The translations under genes and the position numbers were made by a program. Below are positions 34,329 to 45,208 of a stretch of 64,000 nucleotides of DNA, in pieces. Location: contig NC_087252.1 in NCBI RefSeq assembly GCF_037042905.1, positions 1,805,501 to 1,869,500 of the forward strand, given 5' to 3'. This DNA is from Lytechinus pictus. Taxonomy: Eukaryota > Echinodermata > Echinoidea > Temnopleuroida > Toxopneustidae. Positions within the stretch are counted from its first letter, which is position 1; every line of letters begins with the position of its first letter. The notes beneath the pieces were generated by a model. It worked only from the letters and a program-made list of their open reading frames with translations, did no database searches and was not told where the DNA came from.

Positions 34329-34862
34329 GATGTCCCCGAAACCTTAGAATGCCCCACTTCAGGTCTGAATTATCTAAGTTTTCAGCTTGCGCTTCGCGCT
34401 CGCATTGTTTAGCGAGACAGGTACCTATCATGATTACACAAATTTGATTATAATGTCCCTTTTTAGGTGTGAATATAAACAAATTTCAGCTCGCGCTTCG
34501 CTCTCGCTTTATTTGATCAGTGAGATACATATCCGTTTAATGACATTGTCCTTAAAATGTCTCTATTAGGTCACTCACTCAGTCATTCAAAAATTTTGCT
34601 GGTGCCCCCCCCCCAATTGCCGTGACCCACGGTACGCCACTGTGGACATATCAATGACAATTCCTTGCATATCTAAAAACATGATTGCAAAAAAATGCCA
34701 AAATATTTCAGTCATCCCCCCCCCCACCCATCAACACGGATTTACGCCAGTGATTTTCATAATCTGGGAAAGCCTTGCTTCCCTTGTTTAGGATGCTTTT
34801 CGAAACCGCATGGTCGTGCCTGGTATCCAATCGTCAATGGAAGTGCCCCCCCCCCGGGGGAA

Positions 34863-35347
34863 TTCGAATCTAATCCCACATTTCTAGGGAAAGTAAAACA
34901 TAATGCCCATTACATTGTGTGCTAGAGGCATATCGTTTGTGTAGAAGGAGTAAACAAAAGAAAAAACCCCGCAAATTCGACTGAATTTCAGACGTATATG
35001 CCTATTGTATATGCATGTGTACATATCAACGCATGCGAAATGGTTTCGGCTGGAGAGGTGTTCTGACCCATGGAATCAATCGCCAGTGATCCACCAATAA
35101 TCCACATTAAATGCAATATCGATTCGATGGACTGTAATGATCTACATCTAAGCCTTAATTCAGTAAGTTTTTCCTCACTCAATATGTACTCGATTTGTTT
35201 TAAAAACCACTTTCTTATCCATATCATAATCTATTGTGGGCCCTGCATTTCGAATATCTACAGCCAGCTGTCATAGTAGAGGCTCGCCGCCGGCTCAGGG
35301 GGCATATACATTCATGAAAACGGGATTTAATCTCGCAGGATGGTGCA
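34863..35347. other. Intergenic, no gene
   Basis: No supported coding sequence, RNA gene or paired repeat between two G-run-tipped complexes. Confidence 0.45.
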
Positions 35348-35905
35348 GGTGTCGCCCGGAGGGGGGGGGGCACTCAGTATATAATGCATAGTGGGTATGT
35401 GCCGCGGAGGGGACCCCCATTTTTACACTCAAATTTCCGTTCCAGGGCATAGCATTTTCATCTTATTAAGAAAAAGAACTAAGAAAGCCGCTTCGAAGCA
35501 TAGCATTTTCTTCTTATCGAGAGAAAAGAAGAAGGAAATCCGCTCCAAATCTTCGCATATTTTTCGTTACGCCGTTCCGGTCGCATTGATCCGCCACGAT
35601 GAGCTGCAATTTTGGTAAAAACCGGCCGCTGAGCGCTGTCCGACCATCGCCTCTGCGCGAGCGCACCCGGCACCCGTGCCGCTGGGCAAGCTGCATACAC
35701 GTATGCCCGTTCCCGTTCCATAGGGATGCACACGCAAGCGCTCCGTTCCAAGGACCCCCGTTTTCACAAACATTTGTATTTCCGAAGCCCGTTCCGAGGA
35801 CCCTCTTTTTTACAATAAGTCCGCTCCAAGGCCACCGGTTTTTGTCTCGCCCGCGGCACACACCTACCAATTTTTTGGTCGAGTACCCCCCCGGGGGGTG
35901 TCGCG
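35348..35905. repeat. GC-rich foldback with internal degenerate repeats
   Basis: Tips: GCCCGGAGGGGGGG at the left and CCCCCCGGGGGGTGTCG at the right. Inside, phrases of the type CCGTTCCAAGGACCCCCGTT and CCGCTCCAAGG recur (35440, 35550, 35740, 35790, 35820). Several overlapping ORFs exist on both strands because the segment is GC-rich; none has a domain. Confidence 0.6.
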
Positions 35906-36297
35906 TGAAAGAATTTTGCACACGAAAAGCAGAATTATAGGTCCTGTATCACAAAGCTTAGCAATGAATGTAGAACAGTTTTCTATGATTGATTCCATTG
36001 ATTATAATGTACAATTGATCGTGAAAATCGAATGTACGATTAATCGCTAATTTTTGTTTTAGGGGACCCTAATGTTACCGTCCCTGAGGTTTGCGAAAGG
36101 TGGCAATTATCGGTTGTAACAGGGCCTAGTAATCACACGCGTGTGGCGCATGCATGTGGCTGTATACACAGCATGTATGCTTTTTATTTCGCTGACCCGA
36201 GAGAGGTAAAGGGGACTGGGAACTTGGAAGCTATACTCAGGGCTGCGAAAAAGAAGTTACGAATTAGTAAAAAAAAATGTAAATAATGCGACCAAAA

Positions 36298-36456
36298 CAG
36301 GGGCCGCGGAAGCGGGGGGGGGGGGGGCTTCAGCCCCCACTTTTTTCCAAACCGTGTACAAAAACGTAAAAATGACCATAGGATTGTATTTTTTTGCATG
36401 GTCAGCCCCCCACTTTTGGCTCAGCCCCCACTTTGAAAGCTGTTCCGCGGCCCCTG
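36298..36456. mobile_element. Short MITE with CAGGGGCCGCGGAA ends
   Basis: Perfect 14-bp TIR CAGGGGCCGCGGAA and its inverse TTCCGCGGCCCCTG bound about 160 bp with a G-run and GCTTCAGCCCCCACTTTTT. A decayed relative lies at 13245-13420. CAAAA is present next to both tips, possibly a short duplication. Confidence 0.7.
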
Positions 36457-36820
36457 CAAAATACCACAAACAAACCCCCTCATGACAATCTGCCAACAAT
36501 TTAACCATGTTCAGAAAATAATCCAGCTCGATTGAGTGGAGAACCAAGGAGAAAAACGATTTCAAACAAACAGAAGGACACACAAGATTAGCCAAAATAT
36601 AATAAGGATTCCCCTAACGTTATTGTAATATTTAATTGACTTGTAACCCCTAAATACATTTTCATGGTCTTTATTTATCAAAAATAAAATTATTCAACAT
36701 CCAGGTTTCATTACAAATAGCCATCATTCTTTCTATTATTCACAAATAAAATACGAATTTAATAGATACATTTCTTTTTTCTTTTGGTGGAATCATGCAT
36801 TGACATATATAGATATTTAT
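36457..36820. other. Intergenic, no gene
   Basis: AT-rich, no supported feature. Confidence 0.45.
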
Positions 36821-36829
36821 TAACTTTTG

Positions 36830-37520
36830 ACCTTTGACTTCAGATTTCAAAGGTGAATGATTATTCTTTATGATTATTTTGTGCCTTTTTATAATCTTTC
36901 AAAAATTGCTCTCTGACACCAAGATCACCAACTTGCTGCAGTTTATCTCAGAGATACCATTATACGATATGTAAAAAGGTCATTGAACTTTGCCCTTGAA
37001 CTTTATGGATTAATATGCATTCTATAGGAGATTAATTTTATCTTATTTGATCTTCCTATAAGAATCTGACAGGTGCATTTTGACACAACGATCACCATAT
37101 ATGCTGTTATACAGTAGGGCCTATGGTATATACTTTAAAAAGTTTCATTGACTTTTGGAAGGCTTTGACCTTGAATTCATGAGTGAATTTGCATTCTAGG
37201 TGCTTGATTTGATCTTATTTGACCTTCCTGTAAGAATCTGTCCATTTTGACACCAAGATCACCAACCTGCGCCTTTTCATCTCAGAGATACCATTACACC
37301 GTATGATATATAATGTGAAAAAGGTCATTGACCTTTGAAAGGCTTTCATCGTGAATTTTATGGATGAATGAGCATTCCAGGTAATTAATTTTATTTCATT
37401 TGATCTTCTTGTAAAAATCTGTGCATTTTGACACCATGATCACCAACCTGTAACATTTTATCTGGGAGATACCATTATTCAGTATATTTAAAAAGGTCAT
37501 TGACCTTTGACCTTGAAAAA
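36830..37520 (+). repeat. Degenerate tandem repeat, about 180-bp period, four units
   Basis: Recurring order: CATTTTGACACCAAGATCAC, CATCTCAGAGATACCATTA, AAAAGGTCATTGACCTTTGA, then TTATTTGATCTTCCTGTAAG. Starts near 36915, 37075, 37250 and 37428. Non-coding. Confidence 0.75.
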
Positions 37521-37629
37521 AAAACGCTTTCCCCGCCCCGTATTCCTCTTATCTTTTTTGGGGGGGGGGGTAAATGTTGACACCCATACCTACTCAAATC
37601 AGTTGAAAAACCATGTCCAATAATTTTAT

Positions 37630-37778
37630 TCCAGGGGCCCGTTTCATAAAGGACTGGCAACTGTTGTAACTTTGCCATAATGGCAACTGCCATGGTAACA
37701 TGGCTCAGCAGCCAATCAGATTCAAGTTTTCCATGGTAGTTGCCATTGATTTTATGCATGTCATCCGTCCTTTTAAAC
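37630..37778. mobile_element. MITE with GTTTCATAAAGGACTGGCAA end
   Basis: The left half carries CAACTGTTGTAACTTTGCCA and CCATGGTAAC; the right half has CCATGGTAGTTGCCA, but its outer part is decayed. A better-preserved relative is at 48983-49138. Confidence 0.6.
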
Positions 37779-37975
37779 CGTTGATAACATATTTATATAA
37801 CTGCTTTGAACAGACCTTGTCTAGTGTTACATTTCTTCCCAATAGTTGTAAAGAGATATGGTCGTCAAGGGACTGATTACTTTGTAATGGATTTGGTGGA
37901 CTATAAAATACCCCCAAAATGTCCCTTTTTGTTCTTTTTTATCATGCTTATGGTGGTGATACAAAATATTTATCC

Positions 37976-38614
37976 TTAAAGGGATGGTCCAGGCTGAAAA
38001 TATGTATATCTAAATAAATAGAGTAAAATTCACAAAGCAAAATGCTGAAAATTTCATCAAAATCGGATAACAATTTACGAAGTTATTGAATTTAAAGTTT
38101 ATCAATATTTTGTGAAAACAGTTACTAGTATATGCACATCGTCATGAATATTCATTAGGTGGACTGATAATATCATATCCCCACTTTCCTTATAATATGT
38201 TATTGCATGAAATCAAAATTGTTTCATTTTTTTATACATGTGAAAATGATGTGTCTCCATTATGATAAAATAAGTTGCGGCAATAAATAACTAATGCACC
38301 TAATCAGTTGTCACTCTAATTGTTTCACTCTAATTGTTTTAATTCTTGGTAGAAAAAAAAATGAATAAACCTAATTTCATATCCCGATAATAAAATACAA
38401 AAGAACAAGTGGGGATGTGACATCATCAGCCCACCTAATGAATATTCATGAAGACATGCATATAACTGTTTCACCGGAATAGTGCACATCTTTAAAATTG
38501 AATAACTTCGTTATTTGTTATCCGATTTTGATCAAATTTTCAGCATTTCGCTTTGTGAATTTTACTCTATTTATTGAGATATAAATACATATCCAGCCTG
38601 GACCATCCCTTTAA
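37976..38614. mobile_element. TTAA-flanked foldback MITE (AGGGATGGTCCAGGCTG)
   Basis: TTAA at 37976-37979 and 38611-38614 flank the TIR AGGGATGGTCCAGGCTG and its exact inverse CAGCCTGGACCATCCCT apart from one base. The arms extend about 230 bp (for example ATTTCATCAAAATCGGATAA with its inverse near 38514). Centre AT-rich, no ORF. A decayed relative lies at 53896-54478. Confidence 0.9.
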
Positions 38615-38888
38615 TGTATTCTTTGAAAATTTGTATCACCTGCCCACCTATGAAATATATACAGAAGTACTGGGAGAGTTGTTCACAAGTGACATCACAC
38701 ATCTTTGTCCCATTGCAAATAGGAGGATCTCCATAGCATTAATGATCGCAATATTAAAATGTTCATAACTTTCTCATTATTTGTCCGATTTTTTTTCAAA
38801 CTTTCATTGATCTGTTTCTTTGATTTTTCTGTTTTTACACAAACTATCTTGTTCCAAAGGATTTATTTTCATTTAAGAGATGATCGGG

Positions 38889-39030
38889 GAAGCGTTTCAT
38901 TAAAGAACCCGTCAGATATTTTATCCTACAGATAGCATAGTAACGGTGCTTCTCAGCCAATCAAAATTAAGGGAAATTCGAAGATCGGACAACTTGTCGG
39001 ACGAAAAATGTTGATGAAACGCTCTTCACC
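38889..39030. mobile_element. MITE with AGCGTTTCAT ends
   Basis: AAGCGTTTCATTAAAGAACC at the left and its shorter inverse GATGAAACGCTCTTC at the right; the interior contains GATCGGACAACTTGTCGGAC. A related element is at 49277-49415 (GGAGCGTTTCGTGAAATGAC, GGTCGGACAACTTGTC). Confidence 0.6.
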
Positions 39031-39114
39031 TGGCAAGTTTTTGGATCTCGTAATGTATGTTTACATCTCGACATTCGATCGTCTCTTTGTGATTCGCATT
39101 GAGAATTTGCCTTA

Positions 39115-40125
39115 TCAAAGGACAAGTCCACCCCAATGAAAAGATGATTTAAATGAAAAGAGAAAAATCTAAGAAGCACAACACTTAAAATTTCATAAAA
39201 ATCGGATGTAAAATAAGAAAGTTATGACATTTTTAACTTTCGCTTAGCCAGTTAATTTCACTAAATAGTTATATGCACATCCTGGTTGGTATGCAAATGG
39301 GCGATTCCATGCTAGAAAAATCAGCCATTTTCACAACATTCTTCAACCTGCTGTCCGAACAAACGAAGAACTTCAATTTGCTTAGTGGTAATATTAGAGT
39401 ACTACTGGGTAGACATGCAAAAAACTGACTACCAACAAAAATATGTTGTCCATAGGTGAATAAGAGCTTAAAATGTTGCGTGTCGTACGGGACATTTCTG
39501 CGTCCCGTACGACCCACAACATTTTCACCTATAATTTACCCATAATCAATTTTTTTGTGTTGGTTATTAGTTTTTCACATGACTACCCACTATAGCTTTA
39601 TCATTGACAAAAAAGAATATTTTATTGCTCAAGCATTCGGCTAGGAAACTAGAAATTGTTTTCAAAATGTCCCGTACGACACGTATGGAATCGCCCAAAT
39701 GAGGGAACTGATGACATCACCCACTAACTATTTCTTTTGTATTTTGTTATATGAAATATTTTAAAATGTCTTCTCATTGTCCTGTGAAAGAAAGTTTTAT
39801 TTCGCCCTGTGGAATGACCATTGTTTAACATTTTATGGTCCAGTCAAGTTGGTCCTTATTGTCAAATCTGTAAAAAATGAAATATTGTATAATTCAAACA
39901 ATAAAAAAAACAAGATAAATAGTGAGTTAGGGACATCATCAATTCTGTCATTTGCATGTGACTAAATTGTGCATTCAAATATTTTGTGAAAAATAAGTGA
40001 ACATTTGAAATGTCATAACTTTCTTATTTTACATCCGATTTTGACGAAATTTTCAGCATTATGCTTGTCTGATTTTTCTCTATTGATTCAAATCAACATT
40101 TTTCTGAGATGGACTTGACCTTTAA
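39115..40125. mobile_element. TTAA-type MITE (GGACAAGTCCACC), interrupted by a nested element
   Basis: AAAGGACAAGTCCACCCCAA at the left, and GATGGACTTGACCTTTAA at the right ending in TTAA. Paired inner sequence includes ATCGGATGTAAAATAAGAAA and its inverse at about 40010-40040. The left arm is split by the element at 39299-39696. A half copy of this family adjoins the satellite at 54560. Confidence 0.8.
39299..39696. mobile_element. 398-bp element nested in a TTAA MITE
   Basis: TIR GGGCGATTCCAT and its inverse ATGGAATCGCCC. AAAT (or CAAATG, depending on how the tips are drawn) is duplicated at the insertion point; the uninterrupted family sequence reads ATGCAAATGAG at 54721. It carries GTCGTACGGGACATTTC and GTCCCGTACGACCCAC back to back near 39480-39520, and GTCCCGTACGACACG before the right tip. 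Same family tip as 26634. Confidence 0.85.
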
Positions 40126-40579
40126 GCGGAAATTGATCATGAATGATTGCATACCTTAGTTGCTTTTAAAATTATTTTCCCGTCTATTACCTTTCATAAT
40201 AATGATATTGGCTGTCACGCGTCGCAGCTACCATTACCGTAAAATGCCTATGACTACAGGTGAATAAGCAGAGAACCTAAATATTTTCTTTTTTTTGTGT
40301 GTGTAAAAAGCTGCAGGCCTAATGGTTGATTTGGCGACGTTTCGGGAAACACAGATCTATCTGGCAAGATACCTATAGTTCTTTAAAAAGGAAAGAGAAA
40401 CGACATATAAACCAGTCTACGTGCTAAAGAAAAAAAAAACATGGAAAATATTGTTTTATGGACTGTCAATTGCTTTAATTAGGATTTAAACTCATGTGAG
40501 CTAAGTGGGCTTTTGAATGTTATGTTTAGGAATCCTGAAAGATTATCCAGCGGATGGGCGAACCATTTTCAACTTTAAA

Positions 40580-41566
40580 ATGATGACTGCTGTCAATACA
40601 ACTGTGATTTCTCTTCCTAATCCCCCAGTATACACCGGGGTTTGCGTCACGTGTGCTGTTCTCATCATGTCTAGTTCAGTCGTAGGGAACTTCTTGGTAA
40701 TAGCAACCTTTCTCAAAACTGAACGTCTGAGGACACCTACATATTATCTTCTCTCCAGTTTAGCCGCTATAGACTTTATAATCGGTTTGATCGGAATCCC
40801 GTTGGAAGTCTATCGGAGAGTTGCATTTTCTGACATAACATGTCTTGAAATGTACTCAAGGTATTTTTCGGCATTCAGCTATTTTTTTGGCACCAATAAT
40901 CTATTTCATATTGTCATGGTAACATGTGACCGATATATCGCTGTTCATCGACCTCTCCGATACCAAACTCTCGTCACCACGAAGCGAATCGCAATCGGGA
41001 TACTCATAAGTTGGTTGATGAGTATCATTGGGTTTATGCTTCAACAAGTCAGCAATTTAGAAGAAAGTCCAACTACCGTTACAGTATACTGCTCTGGGAC
41101 TACTTTCCAGTATGGTCTTGGCAGTAGAATATGGTTTTTCCTTGTGACGACAGCGATCATCGTATCGGTATCAACCTTACTTGTCCTCAACATGCTGATT
41201 CTGCGAACGGCAATGCGACATGCTCGCCGAATAGCCGATATGGAGCAGGCTATCGGCAGAGCACAAGACGATATTACCGCTTCTCGTGTTAAGGCATCAC
41301 AGAAAGTTACCTTCATCACTCTTGCCTTTTTTATTTCATGCATCCCAATGAGTATTGTTCACATCATTTTGGTTTTCGATACTGAGGCTCATCTGTACTC
41401 TCGTCCATTTGATGACGTCGCAATGTTCATGTTTTACTGCGGATCTGCTGTAAATCCAATTATATACTGCTACTACAATCGCACATTCCGTGAAAATGCC
41501 CTGAAGTATTTTAAGAACAAAACTGTTTGGAGAAAACTTTGTTCTACCGAATCTACATTTGCTTAA
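40580..41566 (+). CDS. Intronless class A GPCR, gene 1
   Basis: 328 residues, complete seven-transmembrane receptor. The ATG at 40580 is preferred because the 47.5-kb paralogue starts at the same point; an upstream in-frame ATG at 40517 would add 21 unconserved residues. Landmarks: N-glycosylation site NTT 6-8; TM1 GN 36-37; TM2 LAAID with Asp65; Cys88 and Cys171 as the likely disulfide; DRY 117-119; Trp145 in TM4; a TM6 with CIP (254-256) in place of CWxP; NPIIY 292-296; a short tail. A class A orphan with adenosine/aminergic-like look, membrane located, ligand unknown. It fits the lineage-expanded, clustered, intronless echinoid receptors thought to be chemosensory. Confidence 0.95.
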   Translation: MMTAVNTTVISLPNPPVYTGVCVTCAVLIMSSSVVGNFLVIATFLKTERLRTPTYYLLSSLAAIDFIIGLIGIPLEVYRRVAFSDITCLEMYSRYFSAFSYFFGTNNLFHIVMVTCDRYIAVHRPLRYQTLVTTKRIAIGILISWLMSIIGFMLQQVSNLEESPTTVTVYCSGTTFQYGLGSRIWFFLVTTAIIVSVSTLLVLNMLILRTAMRHARRIADMEQAIGRAQDDITASRVKASQKVTFITLAFFISCIPMSIVHIILVFDTEAHLYSRPFDDVAMFMFYCGSAVNPIIYCYYNRTFRENALKYFKNKTVWRKLCSTESTFA

Positions 41567-42690
41567 AATTCAGAAACATAAGAGGTTTTGTAGACAGGGC
41601 GGCAGATGGTATGGCATGGGGAATAACTTTTATCCTGATATACGAGAATAACGCCTCGGCTAGCTCATCAGCATGATGGCCACTAAACGAACATGACGAA
41701 GGTCATGTATTAAGAATCAACAAAGAGAGCACTAAGATCCAAGAACTTGTAATTTGATCATCTAGGTTATTGTCACCGAGCCAATATTTCCAAAACGATC
41801 GATATAATGAGATCCAATTCTATCTCTTTTTCAGAATGTAGCAATGGTGATATCGAAATCTGGAGATTCTGGGTGGCACTTTTAAGCTTCCATACGAATA
41901 GATAATCACATGACGCGATCTCATGTCAAGATCTATTAGAAAAGATGATAGAAATCAATGGCAAGATGTAGACATTACGACATCCAAGAACTTCTGATCT
42001 TCTCTAAGTTCTTCAGAGTGTAGACATGGTGAGTTCTTAGTCATGTCAACGTCCATTTAATACAGGATAACAAAATGTTGATGAGATCCGAGATCTTGTA
42101 ATTTGATCATCTCTTTCACATAACGTTGGCATAACGAGATCCGAGATCTTGTCAGCTGATCATCATTCTGTTCTTCAGAATATAGACACGACGAAATCCC
42201 AGATCTTGATATTTGGACATTTGATAGCTCGTTTAAGCTTCTGTAGCATAGACATGGGAGAAGTAGTCGAGATCTGAGATCTCGTCATGTCTATTAGAAG
42301 AGATGATCAATTAATTTGCAAGATGTAGAAACTCCGACATCCACGAACTTGATCAGTTGACATCATCTATTTAGAAAAGATGAATATATAACAAGATGAT
42401 GATGAGATCTGGGATCCCGTAAATGGACCTTTAAAGGTTCCCTTAATATGTTTCTAATAACCTTAAACAGCCACTTTGAATTCTTCTTAAGTTCTTGAAA
42501 ACGATAACTTTTTGGGACCCTTTGTCGAGGGTTCCATATACCGGAAAAAAGGGTTCCAGTTCGCAGCTATCTTTTATCTAAGAGTAAATTAGCACGACTG
42601 GATCTGAGATCTAATTGCGTCTGATCACTTTATCGAATAGGAAGTAGACATAGGCTTGTGAGTTTGATGACGATGCTAATGGCTGCGTCC
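41567..42690 (+). repeat. Degenerate GAGATCYGAGATCTTGTCAT-type repeats 3' of GPCR 1
   Basis: Phrases such as GAGATCCGAGATCTTGTAAT, TGATCATCATTCTGTTCTTC and GACATCCAAGAACTT recur with variable spacing. GAGATCCGAGATCTTG includes a palindromic AGATCT core. Probably partly 3' UTR. No ORF. Confidence 0.6.
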
Positions 42691-43870
42691 ATGGTAAAGG
42701 GTTGTGTGTTTTTCAATGAGTTTCTTAATTCAATCTTAATTAATGCAATGTTCCATAGTATTGGTGCTTTATTACCCCCGACGAACGCACCCAGGTAGTG
42801 TGAAGACATGAGAAGCAGTAAATAAAGCCCTGGGACAAGCTAGGGTCTCGTTTCATAAAGAGTTATGATATGAAGAAAGTAACAAAATTCACTTTAAGCC
42901 AATCAGATTGGCGGATTTCAGTAGCTTTTAACTGCCATTGCAAATTCTCATGAAATTTGTCCCAGATGAAATTCAATACTGTAATTTCATATTGGCCTAT
43001 AATATGGATGTGTGTGAGGATGTGTGGATGAGAGTGTGTGCTGTATGATGAGGGTGTGTGCTGTATGTTGAAAAACAAATGCGTTAGTGTGTATGTATAT
43101 TATTATCTATTACATCATGATATTCTTGAAAAATTTACCTTTACTTAAATTAGCCGTTCTGAGGACTCTTATATATGCTTTAATATCTCTTCAGTTTGTT
43201 TTGTATGTTCTCCAATTATCTCCATCATGAACCTGAATAAAGAAAAAAAAATAACAAAAATTAAGCTATATTCAAAAGGGTAGTAAAATGAACGGGGCAT
43301 ATGAACCCCGTGCGCTGAGGTGCGGTAGGGGTAAATAAAAAACCCCATAATGTTATCTAATTATTGATTGATAGATTGTTAATTTGAATATTTTATATCT
43401 TTGTTTTTCTCTCTTTTCATTGCTGATTCCCATGAATTCCAATCTACATTAGAGACAAGTTACATGTTCTTATCATTATACATTTTCCATTCTCAATGGT
43501 CGCTGTACTATTGTGTAATTCTTGATAATACTTGTTTCAATGATTGTGCAGTTTGTTATGGGAGTTATATTGTAATTGTATATTTGATTTGAGAGAAGAC
43601 AATAAAAATACGCTATAAAACAAACAAAAACTATTGACCGACACATTACTGAAATTATTTTATTAATTAAAAAGATCGAACGATTCACCGATCTATAATA
43701 ATTGATTGATATAGAATTTCTTAATCGTTGATTGATCGATTTTTAGTTTGATTGACTAAAGTGACAGACACATTTAATGATCAGACCTATATAAACAGAT
43801 CTAATGATTGATTAAATCTATTGAATCGATTAATAACTTAATTGACTGATACACTCTTGAAACACTGAGT
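42691..43870. other. Spacer between GPCR 1 and GPCR 2, duplicated elsewhere
   Basis: 42700-43020 matches 53480-53700 (GAAGACATGAGAAGCAGTAA, GCCAATCAGA). 43140-43460 matches 25110-25350 and 26160-26270. No gene; small ORFs lack any domain. Confidence 0.6.
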
Positions 43871-43875
43871 AAAAT

Positions 43876-44045
43876 TTTACCCAACACTTGGTAGAAAAGG
43901 AACATGCATGTTTGCTGGGTATTTTTTAACGCCATATTGGGCTATTTCAATGAAATATTGCGTAATGTTTTTACCCAATTTTACCCAACCAACATGCATG
44001 TTCCCATTTTACCCAATATTGGGTAGACCTTTTTTTTAGAGTGTA
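43876..44045. mobile_element. Short MITE with TTTTACCCAA repeats
   Basis: GGAACATGCATGTTTGCTGG is mirrored by CCAACATGCATGTTCCCATT; outer parts ACACTGAGTAAAATTTTACC and the inverse of ACTCTAAAAAAAAGGTCTAC are only loosely paired. Non-coding. Confidence 0.55.
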
Positions 44046-44209
44046 CATAAGAATGTTTTTATTAAATAAGCAGATCGAATGATTAACCGATTAATTGATT
44101 AATATATTGAATGTTTTATAAATTTATCGATTTTTTTTAGTTTGAATAATGTAATGGTTAAATAGATTATTTTCAAAAGGAACGTCCAAGTAAGTTCATA
44201 ACAAATTAC

Positions 44210-44402
44210 TCCAAGGGTGTAGGCTGGTTTGAGCATGGGGAGGTGCACATCCGGGGAGGTGGAACTCAAGTTTGGAAAATCAGCTGTTGAAAGTAGAAGA
44301 AAGGGTACACATTTCGTTTTGACTGCCAGTGTTGGAGCTCCTCTGCCTCAGCGGGAGGGTACATGTGCACCCAGTACACCCACAGCCTACACCCTTATAC
44401 TC
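44210..44402. mobile_element. Foldback MITE with AAGGGTGTAGGCTG ends
   Basis: AAGGGTGTAGGCTGGTTT at the left, CAGCCTACACCCTT at the right; inner pair GGTGCACATCC with ATGTGCACCC. About 190 bp. Overlapping small ORFs on both strands are not genes. Confidence 0.7.
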
Positions 44403-45208
44403 CATAAAGAAGCCCTTATTAATTAACATAATGCATAGGGACGGACACGAGTGGTCGCACAATGGTTTTTATGCTACCATGCATCTGAAATAGTGCTGGA
44501 AACACTTAAAGTGAAGTAAAAGCGAACTCATATTCATATCATGGGGATCGACCGAAGTATGTAACGTCCAAGAAAGTTTACGACAAAATAAATCTGAGGC
44601 AGCAACCGCTGTCATCTCAAAACCCTAATTAATTAGTTTAATATATCGTGTCATGAACTGTATTTTAATGCTGCCGTGCATCTAAAATCAACAATGCGTA
44701 AAACACTTGAAGTAAATTTCGGTAGGCTAAAATATATTTATATATATATTTTTTCATTAAAATCCTGGCATGGATTTCATTTTAAGAGCTTGAGACCTTG
44801 CCCTAGTATCTATCAATCAAAGCTTACTATATAGCACTATTAGCTCGAATATTCATCCGATTTTGTTACTTCTTCTTGCAATTCCCATGATTCCTGAAGA
44901 TATATTATTTCCTTTGACATCGCTTGCTCATCTCAGAATCATTTATACAAGCACATCGTATACGATTGCACTTCTTGTTGTTCATACCATATAATACTCA
45001 TGAGGACCAATCGTGGCATACAAGTAAAGGAAGCCAGCTTTGAAGAATAATTAAAATCCTGTTAACTACCTAATTCTATAATTCTCATAAACTTCATTAT
45101 GACATCATCAGGAGCTATAGGCAATCGCTTTACAGCATATTAACCACTATATCTTGATTCATTTTGTTTCTCTATTGTTAAAATCTTTGAAATAAATCTG
45201 TGTACAAA
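44403..45208 (+). other. 5' flank of GPCR 2
   Basis: AT-rich, no recognisable repeat pair or gene. Presumably includes the promoter and 5' UTR of the receptor at 45209; no TATA box can be assigned with confidence. Confidence 0.4.

Larger units (their letters stand above)
29618..34862. mobile_element. Concentric (nested) foldback composite, 5.2 kb
   Basis: Inverted pairs lie one inside another. Shell 1: CCCGGGGGGCCCACTTCCAT (29618) with its inverse ending GCACTTCC..CCCGGGGG near 34862. Shell 2: ATCACTGGCGTAAATCCCGG (29812) with GATTTACGCCAGTGAT (34739). Shell 3: GGACATACAGTGGCGTAACT (30232) with its inverse at 34632-34656. Shell 4: a 16-bp tandem array with TGTAAAATTATGATCA and CCATGGGGTTCTAT (30695-30915 with 34130-34330). 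Shell 5: GGCGGATCCAG (31395) with CTGGATCCGCC (33418). The mirror order suggests successive insertions. No transposase was recognised. Confidence 0.75.
40130..42690 (+). repeat. Segmental duplication, copy 1 (partner 47030-49930)
   Basis: Upstream (GATTGCATACCTTAGTTGC, GGCTGTCACGCGTCGCAGCT), the receptor itself and downstream sequence (GACAGGGCGGCAGATGGTAT, TAGAAGAGATGATCAATTAA, GAGGGTTCCATATACCGG) all recur in the same order at 47030-49930. The downstream part contains many degenerate GAGATCCGAGATCTTGTC phrases. Confidence 0.85.

Noticed and set aside
35391-35940. Four overlapping ORFs of 70-135 codons
   Set aside because: All lie in a GC-rich foldback with internal repeats; open on both strands at once and without a domain.
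41041-41343. Minus-strand ORFs opposite the GPCR genes (also 45527-45742, 48008-48265)
   Set aside because: Antisense shadows conserved only because the receptors are conserved.
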